DNA from: DATLSM01 sp049585815
Lineage (GTDB): Bacteria; Actinomycetota; Thermoleophilia; Solirubrobacterales; 70-9
Length of the DNA stretch: 64,000 bases
Reading direction: 5' to 3'
NCBI GenBank assembly: GCA_049585815.1
Contig: JBAVAR010000138.1
Location: forward strand, 3,125-67,124
Shown one piece after another: positions 9,090 through 18,661 of the stretch. The position numbers were made by a program, and so were the translations under genes. The notes below the pieces were generated by a model. That model was not told the DNA's origin, did not search any database, and saw nothing but the letters and a program-made list of their open reading frames with translations. Numbering within the stretch: position 1 is the stretch's first letter; every line of letters begins with the position of its first letter.

Positions 9090-10778
9090 CTAGCGCCGTC
9101 TGGGATTCGTCGCCGGCGCCTCCAGCGCTCCGTGCTCCCCTTCAAGCTCACTCCCGTCAGCGGGGCGCTCGCCGGCGTGGCGAGTAGCAGCACCGACGAA
9201 CTCACGAAATAGCGGCTCGGGGCGATTGGGGCGAGAGTTGAACTCTGGGTGAAATTGGGAGGCGAGAAAGAACGGGTGTGCGGGTAGCTCAATCATCTCG
9301 ACGAGGCGCTCATCGGGCGAGGTTCCGCCGCAGACCAGGCCCTCTTCCTCGAGTCGGCGGCGCAGCTGGTTGTTGACCTCATAGCGGTGTCGGTGGCGCT
9401 TGTAGATGACTGCCTCGCCGAAGATCTCTCGCGCCCGAGTGCCCTCGTGCAGCTTCACCGGGTCGGCGCCAAGGCGCATTGTGCCCCCCATCTCAGAGAC
9501 TTCCTTCTGCTCTGGAAGCAGGTCCACAACCGGGAACGGGGTCTCCGGATCAAACTCCGCCGAGTTGGCACCCTCCATCCCAACCACCGAGCGGGCGAAC
9601 TCGACCACAGCAATCTGCATTCCGAGGCAAATCCCAAGGTAGGGGATCGAACGTTCGCGGGCGATCCGCGCCGCCTGCACCTTGCCCTCTATACCACGCT
9701 CGCCAAAACCGCCGGGGATGAGAATCCCGTCGGCGCCCTCCAACCTCTCCGGGTCGAGGTTCTCGGAGTCGACGAGTTCTACCTCAACCTTGACGCCATG
9801 GTGAAATCCACCGTGCTCAAGCGCCTCAATCACCGACTTGTAGGCGTCGGCGAGCTGCACGTACTTGCCGACCAGGGCAATCCGCACCCGCCCCTCTGCC
9901 GCATCGGCGCGGCGCACCATCGCCTCCCACTCGGCCAGGTCCGGCGCCGGAGCCTCCATTCCAAAGTGGTCGAGCACCAGATCGTCGACGCCCTCTGCTC
10001 GAAAGACAAGTGGCACCTTGTAGATATTGTCGACGTCATTGGCGGAGATCACAGCGTCGGTCGGCAGGCTCGCAAAAAGGGCGATCTTCTCGCGAATCTC
10101 GCGATCCAGGCGGCCCTCAGACCGGCAGACCAGCGCGTGCGGCTGGATCCCGATCCGGCGTAGCTCATTGACCGAGTGCTGGGTCGGCTTTGTCTTCAGT
10201 TCACCGGCGTGACCGACGTAGGGCACAAGGGTGAGGTGAACGAACATGCTGCGCTTGGGCCCGAGGTCCGTGTAGAGCTGGCGGATCGACTCGAGGAAAG
10301 GAAGCGACTCGATGTCGCCGACGGTGCCACCGATCTCTGTGATGACGAAGTCGACCGACTGCGACTCAGCGACGATCAGGATGCGCTGCTTGATCTCATT
10401 GGTGATGTGCGGGATCACCTGCACGGTGGCTCCGAGGTAGTCACCGCGGCGCTCGCGCTTGATCACGGAGTTGTAGACCGACCCTGCGGTCACGTTGGAG
10501 GCACGTGAGGTGTTCTCGTCGGTGAAGCGCTCGTAGTGGCCGAGGTCGAGGTCGGTCTCAGCTCCATCCTCGGTGACGAACACCTCACCATGTTGGAATG
10601 GGCTCATCGTCCCCGGATCGACGTTGATATAGGGGTCAAACTTCTGGAGCTGGACCCGGAAGCCGCGAGATACGAGAAGGCGGCCGATCGATGCGGCGGC
10701 GATCCCCTTGCCGAGGGCCGAGACCACTCCGCCGGTGACGAATATGAAGCGGGTGTCTCCTTGTTTGGGCCTATTCAT
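9090..10778 (-). CDS. pyrG: CTP synthase
   Basis: 562 residues that aminate UTP to CTP using glutamine and ATP. The N-terminal synthetase domain opens with RFIFVTGGVVSALGKGI (P-loop) and contains TVGDIESLPF. The C-terminal class I glutamine amidotransferase domain has the oxyanion loop GILIPGGFGERGI, the nucleophile in YLGICLGMQ, and the His-Pro-Glu end in QFHPEFNSRP. The ~15-residue tail after the amidotransferase domain is not conserved. It overlaps the MraY-like gene by 4 nt. pyrG next to mctB/steB is the mycobacterial order. Confidence 0.97.
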   Translation of the reverse strand: MNRPKQGDTRFIFVTGGVVSALGKGIAAASIGRLLVSRGFRVQLQKFDPYINVDPGTMSPFQHGEVFVTEDGAETDLDLGHYERFTDENTSRASNVTAGSVYNSVIKRERRGDYLGATVQVIPHITNEIKQRILIVAESQSVDFVITEIGGTVGDIESLPFLESIRQLYTDLGPKRSMFVHLTLVPYVGHAGELKTKPTQHSVNELRRIGIQPHALVCRSEGRLDREIREKIALFASLPTDAVISANDVDNIYKVPLVFRAEGVDDLVLDHFGMEAPAPDLAEWEAMVRRADAAEGRVRIALVGKYVQLADAYKSVIEALEHGGFHHGVKVEVELVDSENLDPERLEGADGILIPGGFGERGIEGKVQAARIARERSIPYLGICLGMQIAVVEFARSVVGMEGANSAEFDPETPFPVVDLLPEQKEVSEMGGTMRLGADPVKLHEGTRAREIFGEAVIYKRHRHRYEVNNQLRRRLEEEGLVCGGTSPDERLVEMIELPAHPFFLASQFHPEFNSRPNRPEPLFREFVGAATRHAGERPADGSELEGEHGALEAPATNPRRR

Positions 10779-11611
10779 CCTCTACCCAGCGAGTCTAGCC
10801 AGCGCAGTGGCGGAACTGACTCGATCGCCGCCGAAATAGACCGCAACTCGCCGTAAACGGTGAGCAGGGCGACCGCCCCCAAGGCAACCAACCGCTCGGA
10901 CCCCCCCAGGCTGGTCAGCAGCCAGACCCCGGCGATTGCCCCGACCAGATTAGAGCCGGTGTCGCCCAGCATCGCGCGCTCTCGCAGGGTGAGCCAGGCG
11001 CCAACAAGAACCGGGCCGGCGAAGATCCCCAGCAGTTCCAGCGGCGCGAGCGTCCAAGCTCCGAGACAGAGGCCGGCTCCCACCAGCATCACCCCCTTCT
11101 CGGCTCGCCCCGGCCTCAGATCGAGGAGGTTGCCGAGGTTGGTGGTGAGAATGAGCAAGGCGACGTCGGCCAGGTAGCGCCAGGACTCCAAACCTCGCCC
11201 CGACACCACAAAGGCGGCAAGGGCAAGCGCCCCAATCGCCTTGATCGCGCCGGTCGAAAGCCTTCTCTCGCGCAGCGCGCGCCCGTGACCCCGCCACCCG
11301 CGTGGCGCGCCGCCCTCCTTCCCCTCACCCAGGGAGTCGTCGAGGAAACCGAGAAAAGCGATGCCAATCACATATGGGATCCAGCGACGCAGTTCCGGGT
11401 CGATCAATTCAAGATTGGCGCGATCGTTGAGGAAAGCGAGCGGGGCGAGCGCGGCCAGCGCCACGGTCACCAGGACCGCGCCGAGCGGAAAGGCGAGTTT
11501 GGCGCCAAGGTAATTGGCTCGCGTAAGCCCCGCCTCCGCCAGACCCCTTGCCCCTGCCGGAACCAGCACCAGAGCCAGTGCGATCGAGAGCGGAAAGCCG
11601 ATCCAATACAC
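10775..11611 (-). CDS. MraY/WecA-like polyprenyl-phosphate glycosylphosphotransferase
   Basis: Start chosen at GTG 11611, 7 nt after the mctB stop; a longer frame would overlap mctB and begin with a cysteine- and arginine-rich stretch that is not membrane-like. The resulting 278-residue protein has about eight to ten membrane helices. It carries the superfamily acidic motifs: GFLDDSLG, NLGNLLDLRPGRA and MLGDTGSNLVG. Members transfer a sugar-1-phosphate to a polyprenyl phosphate carrier at the inner membrane face. It lacks features that would assign it to peptidoglycan (MraY) or another polymer. The site between pyrG and mctB is not the mycobacterial arrangement. Confidence 0.75.
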   Translation of the reverse strand: MYWIGFPLSIALALVLVPAGARGLAEAGLTRANYLGAKLAFPLGAVLVTVALAALAPLAFLNDRANLELIDPELRRWIPYVIGIAFLGFLDDSLGEGKEGGAPRGWRGHGRALRERRLSTGAIKAIGALALAAFVVSGRGLESWRYLADVALLILTTNLGNLLDLRPGRAEKGVMLVGAGLCLGAWTLAPLELLGIFAGPVLVGAWLTLRERAMLGDTGSNLVGAIAGVWLLTSLGGSERLVALGAVALLTVYGELRSISAAIESVPPLRWLDSLGRG

Positions 11612-11618
11612 GATCGGC

Positions 11619-12485
11619 TCAGTGCCCGGGCGCCAGCAGGTCCGGCAGCAAACGGTCCGCGCTCCCCTTGACGCCGAAGCTGCCCTCCGCCCCCTGCATC
11701 GCAAAGATCAGGGCCACCCGCCCGGCGACCAGGTCGATGTCATCGACGCTCGAAAGCGCATTGCTCTTAAAGAAGGGGACCGAAGACGGTTCTACCGTCG
11801 AGGTCTCCGCCCCAACCGTCGGCGTCCGCGTCCCCATTACACCTCGCATCAGTGCTGTTTCCAGTCGCGCCGCCGTGCCCCGCTGCACCGGCCCCATGTT
11901 GTTGGGCTGGTCGCGGACCACGATCACCCCCCCGAGCCTGCCGAAGTTACCGCTGGCCTGGGAGAAGAGCGGGCTGCGGACGAGGTCCAGCAGGGAACCG
12001 CCGCGAACGAGCTGGCGCCCGATGCCAGTACCGAGCGCGGTCTGAGCTTCAGGGTCACGCACGAGATCGGAGAAACGAGTATTGGAGAGCCCGGCGGCCA
12101 GCGAGCGAAGGTCAACCGGCTCCCGCACGACGCCGACGCCGACAAGCCTAGCCCCCGTCGGCCCCAGCGCCGTCTCGATCGCCGAAGAGACGTTGCCCGG
12201 CAACCCTCCGAGGGCGAGGATCGCCACCCGCTTTCCGGCGAGGCGGTTGCGGACCAGCACCGGATATACGCGTTCGGCGAATTCATCGGCTCGCCCGAGT
12301 TGGCCGCCAAGCTGGTCGGCCCGAGACCGTGCGTCCTGGAGGTTTCCGACGAGGCTGCGCTCAAGTTCCCTGCGGGTGTTGTTGAGGGCCGGGCCGCCGA
12401 ACTCGGCGCCGATCAGGATCCCAATCGCGAGGGCCAGGAAGACCGCGATCAGGGAGGTGGCGTGGTAGCGCGCGCTGTAACCCAT
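11619..12485 (-). CDS. MctB/SteB family envelope protein
   Basis: 288 residues with one N-terminal membrane helix (TSLIAVFLALAIGILIGAEF) followed by a coiled-coil-prone segment (LERSLVGNLQDARSRADQLG) and an exported domain. This is the DUF3186 family. The mycobacterial member was named MctB for copper resistance, and the Corynebacterium member SteB works with SteA in cell separation. The neighbour here is steA, supporting the division role. No Cys/Met-rich copper site is seen, so the copper label should be treated with care. Confidence 0.85.
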   Translation of the reverse strand: MGYSARYHATSLIAVFLALAIGILIGAEFGGPALNNTRRELERSLVGNLQDARSRADQLGGQLGRADEFAERVYPVLVRNRLAGKRVAILALGGLPGNVSSAIETALGPTGARLVGVGVVREPVDLRSLAAGLSNTRFSDLVRDPEAQTALGTGIGRQLVRGGSLLDLVRSPLFSQASGNFGRLGGVIVVRDQPNNMGPVQRGTAARLETALMRGVMGTRTPTVGAETSTVEPSSVPFFKSNALSSVDDIDLVAGRVALIFAMQGAEGSFGVKGSADRLLPDLLAPGH

Positions 12486-12524
12486 CAGCGGGCGAAGGCT
12501 AGATGGTCTGCTCCGGGCCTCGCG

Positions 12525-13712
12525 CTACAGCCCGAGCGAGATCCTGATCTTCAGCCACACCAGCTGCACGAGGTCATTGAGGGCAGGTGAGGTGATCGCG
12601 ACAACCGCCAGCAGGATCGCGAAGGCGGCCAGGAAGAGAGCCGCCGGGCCAAAGGGAGAGCTGGGCGCATACAGCCTGCTCACCCCCTTCGCATCGACGA
12701 GCTTCTCGCCGATGCGCAATCGGGTGAGGAAGGTGGAAGACATTCCACCCCGCTTACGGTCGAGGAACTCGATCAGGTTGAAATGGGCGCCGACGCTGAC
12801 GATCAGCGCTGCTCCCTTCTCATAGGCCATCAGCATCGCCACGTCCTCACTGGTCCCCGCCGCGGGGAGGAGGGTGTGTTGCAGTCCCATCTCCTGCAAG
12901 CGCTCTCGCCCAGGGGCACGCCCATCTGGATAGGCGTGGACGATCAGCTCGGCCCCGCAGCGCAGCGCCTCATCCCCGGCCGAGTCCATGTCGCCGAGGA
13001 TCAGATCAGGCCTCATGCCCGCTTCGAGCACCCCATCGGCGCCACCATCGACGGCGACGATCAGTGGTCGAACGTCGCGGATGTATGCACGCAGAGCCTT
13101 CAGATCTCGGCGGTGGCGATCGCCGCGGACAACGATCAGCACGTGACGGTCTCGGAAGGAGGCGCGGGTTGCCGGAAACTCGACGCTTCCGGTAAGCAGG
13201 TCGGTCTCCTGGCGGACGTGGGCGACAGTATTCTCGGCGAAGTCGGCTAGGGCCTCATCGATGCGGGCACGCTGCTCGTCGAGCCTGCGCTCCAACTCCA
13301 CCGCGTCGAGAAGACGTCCGCTCGCTACCTCCTTCCCCCTGACGCTGACGGAGCCGCGCTCGACGGTCACCGGATCGCCATCGCGCAGCCGCTCGAACAG
13401 CACGCCCGCCGGAAAATCGATCAGGCAAATCCCGGCCCGAACGAGCATCAGCGGGCCGGTGTTGGGATAGCGTCCGTCGGAGGACTCCGAGGCGTTCAGT
13501 ACCGCACGGGCACCGGTCTCGATCAGCTCTTCGGCGGCTATCCGGTCTATGTTCAGGTGGTCGACTACCGCGACGTCCCCGGGCCGCAGGCGCTTTACCA
13601 GATGCTTGGTGCGGCAGCCCAGTTTGGCGGTGCCATGGATCGCTTCAGCCGTCGATGTTCCGTTGCCACGCGAGAGCAGCGCGGGAAAACGACGACGACT
13701 GGCGGTAGCCAC
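12525..13712 (-). CDS. steA: cytokinetic ring protein SteA
   Basis: 395 residues. The N-terminal domain binds a small-molecule-like fold (HGTAKLGCRTKHLVKRLRPG, IDRIAAEELIETGARAVLN). The middle is a thiamine-pyrophosphokinase-like fold with ILGDMDS. The C-terminus has a membrane helix (FLAAFAILLAVVAITS). In Corynebacterium SteA localises to the division ring and acts with SteB upstream of peptidoglycan hydrolase activation. The order recN-steA-steB-pyrG equals the mycobacterial Rv1696-Rv1699 order. Confidence 0.9.
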   Translation of the reverse strand: MATASRRRFPALLSRGNGTSTAEAIHGTAKLGCRTKHLVKRLRPGDVAVVDHLNIDRIAAEELIETGARAVLNASESSDGRYPNTGPLMLVRAGICLIDFPAGVLFERLRDGDPVTVERGSVSVRGKEVASGRLLDAVELERRLDEQRARIDEALADFAENTVAHVRQETDLLTGSVEFPATRASFRDRHVLIVVRGDRHRRDLKALRAYIRDVRPLIVAVDGGADGVLEAGMRPDLILGDMDSAGDEALRCGAELIVHAYPDGRAPGRERLQEMGLQHTLLPAAGTSEDVAMLMAYEKGAALIVSVGAHFNLIEFLDRKRGGMSSTFLTRLRIGEKLVDAKGVSRLYAPSSPFGPAALFLAAFAILLAVVAITSPALNDLVQLVWLKIRISLGL

Positions 13713-13751
13713 CGGAGCAGGTTAGCCGCTACTCGCACGGCAACGACCCAA

Positions 13752-15434
13752 TCAGGCGGCTGCGAGCAACTCGCGGGCGTGGCGAGTGGCGGCCTTGTCT
13801 GCGCAGCTGCCACCAAGCATTCGCCGTATCTCATCGACCACCGCCTCACCGTCTAGCCGCTGAACGGTTGCGGTTGCTCGCTCTCCGGCGAGATCCTTCT
13901 CCAGTTGGAAGTGAGTTGAGGCGAGCGAGGCGACCTGCGGCAGGTGGGTGATGCAGATCACCTGACGGCCCTCTCCAAGCTCACGCAGCCTCTCACCGAT
14001 GACCCGCGCAGTGCCACCGCCGATCCCCGCATCGATCTCGTCGAAGACAAGGGTCGGGGCCCCAGCGCCGTCGCCGAGCCCGCTTAGAGCCAGCATTACG
14101 CGGGACAGCTCCCCGCCCGAGGCTGCATCCCGCAGTGGCGCCGGATCGATCCCAGGGTTGGGCGAAACTCGCAGCTCGACTGTCTCCCGACCGCCGTATC
14201 CAAAGCCAGCCGGATGCGCCTTCAACACGACCTCGAGCGTTGCGCCGGGCATCGCCAGCCCTGCCAGTGCCTTAGCGACCTCCCGCTGGAGGGGACCCAC
14301 CGCCCGCGCCCGACCTTTGCTGAGGCTCTCGCCCAGCTCAACTCTCATCCGTTCGGCCTTTTCCAGTTCGCTCTGCACCTCGGCGAGCCGCCCCTCGCCG
14401 TTCTCCAGCAGTTCGATCTCCGCACGGCAGAACTCTGCGTGGGCGAGCACCCCATCGAGACTGCCACCGTGCTTGCGCTTCAAGCGGTCAAGTGAGTCGA
14501 GCCGACCCTCGACGGCGGCAAGGCGTTCGGGGTCGGCCTCCAAGCGCCCGACATAGTCGCGAAGCTCAGAGGCGACATCGCTGAGTTCCAGCGCCAGCGC
14601 ACCGAGGCGCTCGGAGATCAAGTCGAGGCCGACGTCGACGCCTGCCATGCCCTGAAGGAGTGCCTCCACCCGCGCCAGGGTGCTCGCCGCTCCGCCGCCC
14701 TCCTCCTCGATTCCGGTTAGACCGGTGTAGGCGCCACCCGCTGCATCACGCAAACCCTCGGTGTGGCGCAGCCGCTGGCGCTCTTCGCTCAACTCCGCCA
14801 GCTCAGCCGGATCCGGGGCGATTTCATCGATCTCGGATAGCTCGTATCGGAGGAGGTCGAGATCGCGCTCACGCGAGCCATCCCGCTCTTGAAGTTTGGT
14901 CAGCTCGGCCGAGAGTCGCTCAAACCGTCCGTGGGCCTCGCGGTAGCGACGTCGGGCCTCTAGATGCGCCGCCCCGGCAAACCGATCAAGGACTTCCATC
15001 TGCACCGAGGAGATCGTTAACTTGCGATGCTCGTGCTGGCCGTAGAAGGCCAGCAACCGACCACCGAGAAGCTTCAGCTCGCTAGCCGAGGCAGCGCGGC
15101 CGGCGAGGAAAGCACCGGTGCGTCCGCTTGCCGACACTCGCCGACTAAGCACGACCTCCTCGGCCCCATCGGGCAACCGCTCGGCGATCTCCGCAAGCTC
15201 CGGCTCCTCAAGAAGACCGGCCGGCAGATCGAAGACTCCCTCGATCCAGGCCTCCCGTGCTCCGGGCCTCACGATCTGCGGCCGCGCTTTTCCGCCCATC
15301 AGCAGGTCGAGTGAATGCGCGAGCACCGTCTTCCCGGTCCCGGTCTCCCCGGTAATCGCGTTCAATCCCCCGCCAAGGCGCAACTCTGCCCGCTCGATCA
15401 AGAGCAGATTCTCAATCCGCAGTTCGCGTAGCAC
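13752..15434 (-). CDS. recN: DNA repair protein RecN
   Basis: 560-residue SMC-like ATPase. The head is split: N-terminal Walker A NAITGETGTGKTVLAHSLDLL near residue 28, and C-terminal signature GGELSRVMLAL and Walker B PTLVFDEIDAGIGG near 430-470, with an antiparallel coiled coil between. RecN holds broken DNA ends during double-strand break repair. In Mycobacterium nadK lies directly upstream; here a transporter gene has come between them. Confidence 0.95.
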   Translation of the reverse strand: MLRELRIENLLLIERAELRLGGGLNAITGETGTGKTVLAHSLDLLMGGKARPQIVRPGAREAWIEGVFDLPAGLLEEPELAEIAERLPDGAEEVVLSRRVSASGRTGAFLAGRAASASELKLLGGRLLAFYGQHEHRKLTISSVQMEVLDRFAGAAHLEARRRYREAHGRFERLSAELTKLQERDGSRERDLDLLRYELSEIDEIAPDPAELAELSEERQRLRHTEGLRDAAGGAYTGLTGIEEEGGGAASTLARVEALLQGMAGVDVGLDLISERLGALALELSDVASELRDYVGRLEADPERLAAVEGRLDSLDRLKRKHGGSLDGVLAHAEFCRAEIELLENGEGRLAEVQSELEKAERMRVELGESLSKGRARAVGPLQREVAKALAGLAMPGATLEVVLKAHPAGFGYGGRETVELRVSPNPGIDPAPLRDAASGGELSRVMLALSGLGDGAGAPTLVFDEIDAGIGGGTARVIGERLRELGEGRQVICITHLPQVASLASTHFQLEKDLAGERATATVQRLDGEAVVDEIRRMLGGSCADKAATRHARELLAAA

Positions 15435-15468
15435 CCCCCTTGTCTAGCACCAAGGGGCGACGGACTTC

Positions 15469-16995
15469 CTAGGCGGCGACGGCCTCCGGCGCCGACTCTT
15501 TCGCGGCCTGCGGTTGGTAAAAATCGCGGGAGCGCACGAGGGCAAAACCAAGCGCGGCTCCAACGAAGGAAAGCACGGCGGCGATCAGCAGAATCTCGTT
15601 GAGCCCGCTGACAAAGGCGACGGTAGCTGCGTGGGTGACTGCGGGACGAATGGCCGGCGGTGAGGCGGCGGCGGCAGCTTGGGAGCCACCGACGGAAACC
15701 AGTTCACCCAATCCCTTCGGTGCGTGCGGAAGGAGTTCACTCAGCTTTGAACTGACCTCGGACTGGAAGATCGCGCCAAGACCTGCGACGCCGGTGGCGA
15801 TACCGACCTGGCGAAAGGTCGTGTTGATCCCCGAACCCATCCCAGCTTTAGCTGGTGGGACGACTGCGATCGCGGCCGACCCAATTCCCGGATTGGCGAT
15901 CCCGATCCCGACGCCGGCGAAAATGAAACCGGCAAGTAGCGCGGTCCAGCCCGAGGTGGGGGTTAGCCCGTGCATCAGCGCCAAACCGACGCCGACGGTG
16001 GCCAGACCAACTCCGAGTAGAACTCGCACCGGAATCCGATTGGAGAGTTTGCCGGCGATCGGCGCGACGATAAAGGACAGGAAGGTGAGCGGGAGAAAGC
16101 GCAAACCGGCCTGCAGCGGCGAGTAGCCGAGCACCTCTTGTATGTAGAGGGTGAGGTAGAGGAACATCGCGAACATCCCCCCCGATATGCCGAAGGCGAC
16201 GGCCGAAACCCCATTGAACGCCGGTTTTCGAAATAGGGACAGGTCGAGCATTGGATGAGCGCTGCGAAGCTCGATCATCAAGAAGGTGAGCAGGAGTACC
16301 CCGGCACCGATCAGCGAAGCGAGGATCGTTGCGCTTGTCCACCCATCGGGATTGCCGCGGATCAGCCCGAAGATCAACAGGAAGAGCGCGAACGAGAAGG
16401 TGGCAACCCCAGGGAGATCGATTCGCGAGGGGTCCTGGGCGGCCACGTTGGCGAGTTTGCGCTCGGTGAGGACAATCGCGACCAGCCCGATCGGAACGTT
16501 GACGAAGAAAATCCACTCCCAGCCGAAATGCTCGGTGATTACCCCACCTACCAGTGGGCCAATCGCCACGGCGCCGCCGATTGTGGCCCCCCAGACACCG
16601 AAAGCCGTGGCGCGATCGGCGCCATGGAACTCCTGCCCGATCAGCGCCAGCGAGGTGGCGAACATCGCGGCCCCGCCGACGCCCTGCAGGCCGCGCGCGA
16701 GGTTGAGGAGGGTCGGGTCACCGGAAATTCCACAAATAAAGGAGGCGCAGGTGAAAATGCCGAAGCCGATCGAGAAAACGCGGCGGCGGCCGAGGCGATC
16801 GCCGAGCGATCCCGCGGTGAGCAGGAAGGCCGCGAGGGTGAGTGAGTATGCGTCAACAACCCACTGCAGGCTGGAGAGACTGGCGTGCAGCGCTTTGCGG
16901 ATATCGGGCAGCGCGACGTTAACTACCGTGATGTCCAGGAGCAGCATGAACGTCGCGATCGAGATCAGGATCAGGGTCCACCACTTGCGCTCCAT
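15469..16995 (-). CDS. MFS drug:H+ antiporter, DHA2 (14-TMS) family
   Basis: 508 residues with the EmrB/QacA pattern. Motif D1 (LLDITVVNVALPDI) is in helix 1, motif A (GSLGDRLGRRRVF) after helix 2, and motif C (GVWGATIGGAVAIGPLVGG) in helix 5, with about 14 hydrophobic segments in all. Proton-driven export of lipophilic or cationic compounds is expected; the substrate is not predictable. It interrupts the otherwise conserved nadK-recN pair with the same orientation, so it was probably inserted later. No regulator gene is adjacent. Confidence 0.9.
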   Translation of the reverse strand: MERKWWTLILISIATFMLLLDITVVNVALPDIRKALHASLSSLQWVVDAYSLTLAAFLLTAGSLGDRLGRRRVFSIGFGIFTCASFICGISGDPTLLNLARGLQGVGGAAMFATSLALIGQEFHGADRATAFGVWGATIGGAVAIGPLVGGVITEHFGWEWIFFVNVPIGLVAIVLTERKLANVAAQDPSRIDLPGVATFSFALFLLIFGLIRGNPDGWTSATILASLIGAGVLLLTFLMIELRSAHPMLDLSLFRKPAFNGVSAVAFGISGGMFAMFLYLTLYIQEVLGYSPLQAGLRFLPLTFLSFIVAPIAGKLSNRIPVRVLLGVGLATVGVGLALMHGLTPTSGWTALLAGFIFAGVGIGIANPGIGSAAIAVVPPAKAGMGSGINTTFRQVGIATGVAGLGAIFQSEVSSKLSELLPHAPKGLGELVSVGGSQAAAAASPPAIRPAVTHAATVAFVSGLNEILLIAAVLSFVGAALGFALVRSRDFYQPQAAKESAPEAVAA

Positions 16996-17039
16996 CCGGG
17001 CAGAGCCTAGAGAACCGCGCCGCTCGGCTGGGGGAGACC

Positions 17040-17882
17040 TCAGACGGCTAGATGACCGAACTTCTCGCGGATCCGTTGGTAGAAGCTGGTGCCGGGCAGC
17101 TGGGCCAGACGCCCGACTCCGTTGGTGAAGTGAACCTCAAGCGCCATACCCGGCGCCAGCTCGCCGACCTGTTCGCCGTCGACCGCAACGTCGACCGCCT
17201 CACGCCCACCTGCGTTGCCCACCTGAAGGACGTCTCCGGGAGCGACGACCAAAGCTCGTGCCGTCAGCGAGTGCGGTGCGATGTAGCTGACCACGTACCC
17301 CTCCACACCCCATGCGAGGATCGGGCCCTGATTGGCAAGGTTGTAGCCCGTCGAGCCGGCCGGCGTTGCGGCGACGAGCCCGTCGCAGCGAACATGGCCG
17401 ACCTCCTCTCCGGCAATCGAGTAGCTCAGCTCAGCGACGCGGTCCCGGGGGCGCCGTGTGAGGCTGATGTCGTTCAGGGCGACACGCGCCACGCCGTCGA
17501 CCGCGACCTCAAGGCCGGGCATCTCAATCGTCTCGAACTCGCCCGCAAACGCACGCCGGATGCCCTCCTCTGACCTGTCACGCTCGACCGCGGCCAGAAA
17601 ACCGACTGTGCCGAAGTTGACCCCGAAGACGGGGACGCCACTTCTGGCAAAGCACCGCAGCGCATAGAGAATCGAGCCGTCGCCGCCGAGCACCAAACAG
17701 AGCTGCGGCCGGGAGAACTCATCTACTCCTTCAATCCCCGCTGCTGCCGCTCCGTGCTTTTCCAGCTCATCGACGGTGGCAATCAGTCGCCAACCCTCCG
17801 CGCGGGCGACCGCAACGGCGACGGCGACTGCCTCGGTGGCGGCCGGGGGGTGCGAATGAGTGATCAGCGCGGCGCTCTTCAT
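17040..17882 (-). CDS. nadK: NAD kinase
   Basis: 280 residues. LVLGGDGSILYALR contains the catalytic GGDG motif, followed by FGVNFGTVGFLAAVE, the substrate loop NDI, and the ATP-binding TPAGSTGYNLANQGPI block. It phosphorylates NAD to NADP with ATP or polyphosphate. It overlaps tlyA by 4 nt, so the two are translationally coupled, as in the conserved tlyA-nadK-recN series. Confidence 0.95.
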   Translation of the reverse strand: MKSAALITHSHPPAATEAVAVAVAVARAEGWRLIATVDELEKHGAAAAGIEGVDEFSRPQLCLVLGGDGSILYALRCFARSGVPVFGVNFGTVGFLAAVERDRSEEGIRRAFAGEFETIEMPGLEVAVDGVARVALNDISLTRRPRDRVAELSYSIAGEEVGHVRCDGLVAATPAGSTGYNLANQGPILAWGVEGYVVSYIAPHSLTARALVVAPGDVLQVGNAGGREAVDVAVDGEQVGELAPGMALEVHFTNGVGRLAQLPGTSFYQRIREKFGHLAV

Positions 17883-18661
17883 ACCGCCACCTCCTCAAGC
17901 CCGATGTCCAACTGCTCAAGCCCTGGGCCCTCTCCCCCACACCAGACAAAGGTCTCGCGATTGCCCTTCGGCCCCGGGAGCTCGGAGGAGGCGAAACCCC
18001 TGATCGGGAGGCCGAGGTCTTGAGCGGCGCTTGCAACGGCAAGGATCGCCTCACGGCGGTCAGCGGGGTTTGACACGACCCCCCTGCCAACCCTCGCACG
18101 ACCCAGCTCAAACTGCGGCTTGACCATTGCAAGCACTTCGCCAGCTGGTGCAAGGCAGCCAACGAGCGCCGGTAAGACCTTGGTCAGGGAGATAAAGGAC
18201 ACATCAGCGGTAATCAGTTCCGGTGGGAAGGGCAGGTCCGCTGGCCCCAGGGTGCGGGCATTGAAGCGCTCGATGGTCGTGACGCGCGGGTCCTCGCGCA
18301 ACCTCAGATCAAGCTGGCCGAAGGCAACGTCTAGAGCGGCGATTCGAGCGGCGCCGCGCTGCAAGAGGCAGTCGCTGAAACCGCCCGTCGAGGCTCCGAC
18401 ATCAAGACAATCGCGCCCTGAAATGTCGATACCGAGCGACTCAAGCGCATTCTCCAGCTTGACGCCCCCGCGCGAGACATAGCGTGGGCCCTCTTTGACG
18501 ATCAGAGCTGCGCTGGGCTCGACAAGCTGGCTCGGCCGCAGGGCCACGGGGCCATCCTCTCCGACCCGGACCTCCCCGGCGCGCACCGCACCGGCCGCCG
18601 CTGAGCGCGACGGAAACAATCCGCGCTCTGCCAAAACCGCGTCAATCCGGTCCTTCTTCAT
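17879..18661 (-). CDS. tlyA: TlyA family 2'-O-methyltransferase
   Basis: 260 residues: an N-terminal S4 RNA-binding domain (MKKDRIDAVLAERGLFPSRS) joined to an FtsJ-like Rossmann methyltransferase (DCLDVGASTGGFSDCLLQRG is the SAM motif). In Mycobacterium TlyA methylates cytidines of 16S and 23S rRNA, which makes ribosomes sensitive to capreomycin; haemolysin activity is an old label. The gene is normally next to dxs; here a 6.3 kb block separates them. Confidence 0.93.
   Translation of the reverse strand: MKKDRIDAVLAERGLFPSRSAAAGAVRAGEVRVGEDGPVALRPSQLVEPSAALIVKEGPRYVSRGGVKLENALESLGIDISGRDCLDVGASTGGFSDCLLQRGAARIAALDVAFGQLDLRLREDPRVTTIERFNARTLGPADLPFPPELITADVSFISLTKVLPALVGCLAPAGEVLAMVKPQFELGRARVGRGVVSNPADRREAILAVASAAQDLGLPIRGFASSELPGPKGNRETFVWCGGEGPGLEQLDIGLEEVAV

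Noticed and set aside
11619..12485. Copper transporter function for the MctB/SteB protein
   Set aside because: No Cys/Met-rich metal site or transporter topology is visible; one membrane helix and the steA neighbour favour the cell-separation role.
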